Below are positions 60,659-64,000 of a stretch of DNA of 64,000 bases, piece by piece. Each line of letters starts with the position of its first letter. Position 1 is the first letter of the stretch. Made by a program: the position numbers and the translations under genes. The notes under the pieces are model-generated. The model worked only from the letters and a program-made list of their open reading frames with translations, was not told the origin of the DNA and ran no database searches. This DNA comes from Oerskovia rustica (GTDB lineage Bacteria > Actinomycetota > Actinomycetes > Actinomycetales > Cellulomonadaceae), in the NCBI RefSeq assembly GCF_014836555.1, contig NZ_JACSQQ010000007.1, positions 89,360-153,359 of the forward strand. The letters are read 5' to 3'.

Positions 60659-63600
60659 ATGACCTCGGGGCCCGACGACGTCACGCCCCTCGGGCGCATC
60701 GGCGCACCCAACGGGTCGCGCCGCCCCACCTTGACCTCGCGCCTGCGCCGGCTCGGGTTCGCCGACGTGACCCGCTCGGCGTCGCTGCTCGACGACAAGG
60801 ACCTCGTGGGCGTCCTCGGGCCGCTGCCCGAGGACGTGCTGGTCGCGCTCGGCGCGACCGCGGACCCCGACCTGGCCCTGCTCCAGCTCGCGCGGCTGTC
60901 GTCCGCTGCGGCCGGGGACGAGGCGTCGTGCCGGACGTTCCGCGACCTGCTCACGGGGGCAGGGGAGCGGTCGGTGACGGAGGCCGCCGTGGTCGAGGAC
61001 GGGGGCACCGGCGCCGGTGGGTCCGGCACGTCCAGCACCCAGGACGCCCCCGTCCCCTCGGGCCGCGACCGCCTGCTCGCGGTGCTCGGCGCGTCGGTCG
61101 CGCTGGGCGACGAGCTCGTGTCCCACCCGGACCTGCTGGCCGTCGTCGCCGACCCGGCGTCCGGGACGGGGGTCGACGCGGGCGCCGTCCGCGCCGAGCT
61201 GCTGCGCGCGGTCGAGGCAGACCCCGAGGCGCACCAGCCCGTCGCGGCGCTGCCGGCCCCCGTCGCGACCGACGCCATGCGCCGCGCCTACCGGTCCCGC
61301 CTCCTGCGCATCGCCGCGACCGACCTCACGTCGAGCGAACCGCTCACGCGGTTGCCGGCCGTCGCGGCGGCGCTCGCCGACCTCGCGGCCGCCGCGCTCG
61401 AGGCCTCGCTCGCGATCGCGCGCTCCGAGCTCGACGACCACGGGGCGGGCGTGCGGCTCGCGGTCATGGGCATGGGCAAGTGCGGCGGCCGTGAGCTCAA
61501 CTACGTCTCGGACGTCGACGTGATCTACGTGGCCGAGCCGGCCGAGGGGTACGACGAGGCCTACGCGACGAGCGTCGGCGCGCGGCTCGCGACGGGCCTC
61601 GCACGCGCCTGCCAGGGGACGTCGTCGGAGCCGCCGCTGTGGCCCGTCGACGCGGCGCTGCGCCCCGAGGGCAAGAACGGCCCGCTCGTGCGCACGCTCG
61701 CGAGCCACCTCGCGTACTACGAGCGCTGGGCCAAGACGTGGGAGTTCCAGGCGCTGCTCAAGGCGCGCCTGGTCGCGGGCGACCGCGAGCTCGGGGCGGC
61801 GTACCACGACGCGATCAACCCGTTCGTGTGGTCGGCCGTGACGCGTGAGAACTTCGTCGAGGACTCCCAGGCGATGCGCCGCCGGGTCGAGGACCACGTG
61901 CCCGCCGCCGAGGCCGACCGCCAGCTCAAGCTCGGCAAGGGTGGCCTGCGCGACGTCGAGTTCACGGTGCAGCTCCTGCAGCTCGTGCACGGGCGGGCCG
62001 ACGACTCGATCCGCAGCCCCAGCACCCTCACGGCGCTCGCGTCCCTGGCGGCGGGCGGCTACGTCGGGCGCGAGCATGCAGCGCGTCTCGCGGTCTGCTA
62101 CCGCTTCCTGCGCTCGCTCGAGCACCGCATCCAGCTCTTCCGGCTGCGCCGCACGCACCTGGTGCCGACGGGCGAGGACGACCTGCGTCGTCTGGCACGG
62201 TCGTTGGGCATGCGGGCCGAGGGCGCCGAGGGCCTGCTCGACCGGTGGCGCTCCACGCGCCGCGAGGTGCGCGCGCTGCACGAGGAGCTCTTCTACCGGC
62301 CCCTGCTCCCGGCCACGGCCCAGCTCTCGGCCGAGGAGGCGAGCCTCGCGCCCGAGGCGGCCAAGGCGCGCTTCCAGGCGATCGGCTACCGGGACCCGGC
62401 GGGCGCGATGCGGCACGTGCTCGCGCTGACCGAGGGCGTGAGCCGCCGTGCCGCGATCCAGCGCCAGCTCCTGCCGGTCATGCTCGGCTGGTTCGCCGAG
62501 GGCGCGGACCCGGACGCGGGGCTGCTCAACTTCCGCAAGCTGTCCGAGGAGCTCGGCTCGACGCACTGGTACCTGAAGCTGCTGCGGGACTCGGGCTCGG
62601 CCGCGTACCGGCTCGCGACGCTCCTCTCGAGCTCGCGGTACATGGCCGACGCGCTGTCCCGTTCGCCCGAGTCGGTGGCCTGGCTCGCCGACGACGCCGA
62701 CCTCGTCCCGCGCGGGGCCGAGCGTCTCGCGAAGGAGGCCGACGCGATCCTCACGCGCGCCGACGTCGCTGCCCCTGCCGCCACGGCGCTGCGGGCCGTG
62801 CGCCGTCGCGAGCTCGCACGCACCGGGGCCGCGGAGATCCTCGGCGTCGTGGACCCGGTCGACGCCGCGCGCGCGATCTCCGACGCCGCAGACCTCGCCC
62901 TCGTGGGCGGGCTGCGGGTCGCGCAGTTCGTCGCCCGGGGAGAGCTCGGCGTCGCGGGCCCGGACGACGACCCGGCACGGTGCGCGATCATCGCCATGGG
63001 TCGCTTGGGCGGGCGCGAGATGGGCTACGGCTCGGACGCCGACGTCATGTTCGTGCACGAGCCCACCGAGGGCGCGAGCGACCGCGACGCACAGGCGTTC
63101 GCGCTCGTCGTCGCGACCCGGTTGCGCTCGCTGCTCGGCGACATGGGCCCCGAGCCCGGGCTGCCCGTCGACGCCGACCTGCGCCCCGAGGGACGCAACG
63201 GCCCGCTCGTGCGCTCGTTCGACTCCTACGCCGAGTACTACGACCGCTGGTCGGCCGCGTGGGAGTCCCAGGCGCTGCTGCGCGCCCGACCGGCCGCGGG
63301 GGACGCGGGGCTCGGCGAGCGGTTCATGATGCTCGTCGACCCGCTGCGCTACCCGGCGGGCGGGCTCGATGCCGCGACCGTGCGCGAGGTGCGGCGCATC
63401 AAGGCCCGCGTCGAGTCGGAGCGGCTGCCGCGCGGCGTCGACCCGTCGCGGCACCTCAAGCTCGGCCGGGGCGGCGTCTCGGACGTCGAGTGGACGGTCC
63501 AGCTCCTGCAGCTCCAGCACGCTCACGAGGTCGCCGGCCTGCGCACGACGTCGACCATCGACGCGCTCGAGGCCGCGGCGCACGCGGGCATCGTCACGCC

Positions 63601-63847
63601 CGACGACGCCGCGACCCTGGGGGAGTCGTGGCACCTCGCGTCGCGGCTGCGCAGCGCCCTCGTGCTCTGGTCCGGTCGCTCGGGCGGCCCGACGGCCGAC
63701 GTCCTGCCGCACGAGATCCGGGCGCTGTCCGGGCTCGCGCGCGTCATCGGCGACGAGGAGTCCGGGGCCGAGCTCGAGGAGCGCTACCTGCGGACCGCGC
63801 GACGGGCCCGGGCCGTCATGGAACGCGTGTTCTACGGCGAGGACTGA
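60659..63847 (+). CDS. glnE: Glutamine synthetase adenylyltransferase/adenylyl-removing enzyme
   Basis: This encodes 1062 residues from the ATG at 60659; a GTG three codons upstream is an alternative. It adenylylates glutamine synthetase, switching it off, and removes the group under nitrogen limitation. Two nucleotidyltransferase domains are visible: MGKCGGRELNYVSDVDVIYV near residue 280 and MGRLGGREMGYGSDADVMFV near residue 785. Each is followed by a helical regulatory region. The gene is 40 bases after glnA2, in the usual order. Confidence 0.97.
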   Translation: MTSGPDDVTPLGRIGAPNGSRRPTLTSRLRRLGFADVTRSASLLDDKDLVGVLGPLPEDVLVALGATADPDLALLQLARLSSAAAGDEASCRTFRDLLTGAGERSVTEAAVVEDGGTGAGGSGTSSTQDAPVPSGRDRLLAVLGASVALGDELVSHPDLLAVVADPASGTGVDAGAVRAELLRAVEADPEAHQPVAALPAPVATDAMRRAYRSRLLRIAATDLTSSEPLTRLPAVAAALADLAAAALEASLAIARSELDDHGAGVRLAVMGMGKCGGRELNYVSDVDVIYVAEPAEGYDEAYATSVGARLATGLARACQGTSSEPPLWPVDAALRPEGKNGPLVRTLASHLAYYERWAKTWEFQALLKARLVAGDRELGAAYHDAINPFVWSAVTRENFVEDSQAMRRRVEDHVPAAEADRQLKLGKGGLRDVEFTVQLLQLVHGRADDSIRSPSTLTALASLAAGGYVGREHAARLAVCYRFLRSLEHRIQLFRLRRTHLVPTGEDDLRRLARSLGMRAEGAEGLLDRWRSTRREVRALHEELFYRPLLPATAQLSAEEASLAPEAAKARFQAIGYRDPAGAMRHVLALTEGVSRRAAIQRQLLPVMLGWFAEGADPDAGLLNFRKLSEELGSTHWYLKLLRDSGSAAYRLATLLSSSRYMADALSRSPESVAWLADDADLVPRGAERLAKEADAILTRADVAAPAATALRAVRRRELARTGAAEILGVVDPVDAARAISDAADLALVGGLRVAQFVARGELGVAGPDDDPARCAIIAMGRLGGREMGYGSDADVMFVHEPTEGASDRDAQAFALVVATRLRSLLGDMGPEPGLPVDADLRPEGRNGPLVRSFDSYAEYYDRWSAAWESQALLRARPAAGDAGLGERFMMLVDPLRYPAGGLDAATVREVRRIKARVESERLPRGVDPSRHLKLGRGGVSDVEWTVQLLQLQHAHEVAGLRTTSTIDALEAAAHAGIVTPDDAATLGESWHLASRLRSALVLWSGRSGGPTADVLPHEIRALSGLARVIGDEESGAELEERYLRTARRARAVMERVFYGED

Positions 63848-64000
63848 GCCCCGCCCTGCTCGTCGCACGGCGCGTCGACCGTCAGGCCCGCCGCGCTCAC
63901 CTGCTGGTCGATCAGCACGAGCGTGCGCTGCATCGCGACCGGCTGCAGCTTGCCCACCTGGTGCCCGTGCGGATGGTCGAAGAACACGAGCAGGCTCAGC
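63832..64000 (-). CDS. Partial unidentified gene, C-terminal part
   Basis: On the minus strand an open frame runs from the window edge to a stop at 63832, giving the last 55 residues (LSLLVFFDHPHGHQVGK through LVLIDQQVSAAGLTVD). Nearly every third codon base is G or C, which supports coding. It overlaps the end of glnE by 16 bases. No family was recognised. The start lies beyond the window. Confidence 0.6.
   Translation of the reverse strand, partial: LSLLVFFDHPHGHQVGKLQPVAMQRTLVLIDQQVSAAGLTVDAPCDEQGGAQSSP

Overview
This window is chromosomal DNA from a high-GC Gram-positive actinobacterium. G or C dominates third codon positions almost throughout. The markers are actinobacterial: a WhiB-family protein, the PucR-type FasR regulator beside fabD, DUF3145, DUF3052, DUF6318, polyphosphate glucokinase, GlnA2 and GlnE. 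The order fasR-fabD-fabH-acpP-fabF, aceE-DUF3052-peroxiredoxin, Nif3-zinc ribbon-RNase H/phosphatase and panB-nadE-glnA2-glnE is familiar from actinomycete core genomes. The general look (DUF6318, DUF5819/HTTM) suggests Micrococcales, perhaps the Cellulomonas/Oerskovia/Cellulosimicrobium area; that last step is inference.

Region by region: 1-1135 holds the end of dnaG and a small membrane protein. 1137-7450 is a 6.3 kb integrative element in the 3' end of a tRNA-Asn gene. It is bounded by 36-bp direct repeats and carries a tyrosine integrase, an excisionase broken in a 15-G tract, a winged-helix protein overlapping 17-bp palindromic repeats, a cysteine/histidine triple-repeat protein, an ApeA/HEPN-like putative anti-phage protein and a two-gene minus-strand cassette. 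7543-8186 has a conserved hypothetical gene and tRNA-Met. 8458-12551 is a phage-derived lysis/regulation island (holin-like protein, endolysin amidase, WhiB, divergent HTH regulators around a palindromic operator, ImmA-like protease) without virion genes. 12769-17460 has DUF488, DUF1206, peptide deformylase, DUF3145 and an HTTM/DUF5819 pair.

17665-22831 is the fatty-acid synthesis operon with its regulator. 22933-27921 holds a TPR-like protein, pyruvate dehydrogenase E1 (aceE), DUF3052 and a peroxiredoxin. A tRNA-Val gene precedes an 11 kb operon (28555-39635) of five translationally overlapping genes: DUF4132, MoxR-type AAA+ ATPase, DUF5682, VWA and SWIM proteins. This matches the E. coli yehI-yehL-yehM-yehP-yehQ set and is the best candidate here for a poorly described system. 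Then come a secreted alpha-carbonic anhydrase, a PolA-like polymerase, an AraC regulator with a frameshifted VOC gene, Nif3, a zinc-ribbon protein, a repeat-rich intergenic region, a lipoprotein/secreted protein pair, RNase H/phosphatase, YaaA, a tautomerase-like protein, RNase P RNA, small genes, a STAS protein, ppgK-map, a cell-wall amidase, panB, nadE, glnA2, glnE and the end of an unidentified minus-strand gene.

The core genes cover replication (dnaG, polymerase), N-terminal processing (def, map), lipid and acetyl-CoA supply (fab genes, aceE), cofactors (panB, nadE) and nitrogen assimilation (glnA2, glnE). The accessory interest lies in the tRNA-Asn element, the lysis island, the five-gene AAA/VWA operon and several dispersed palindromic repeat families between genes.
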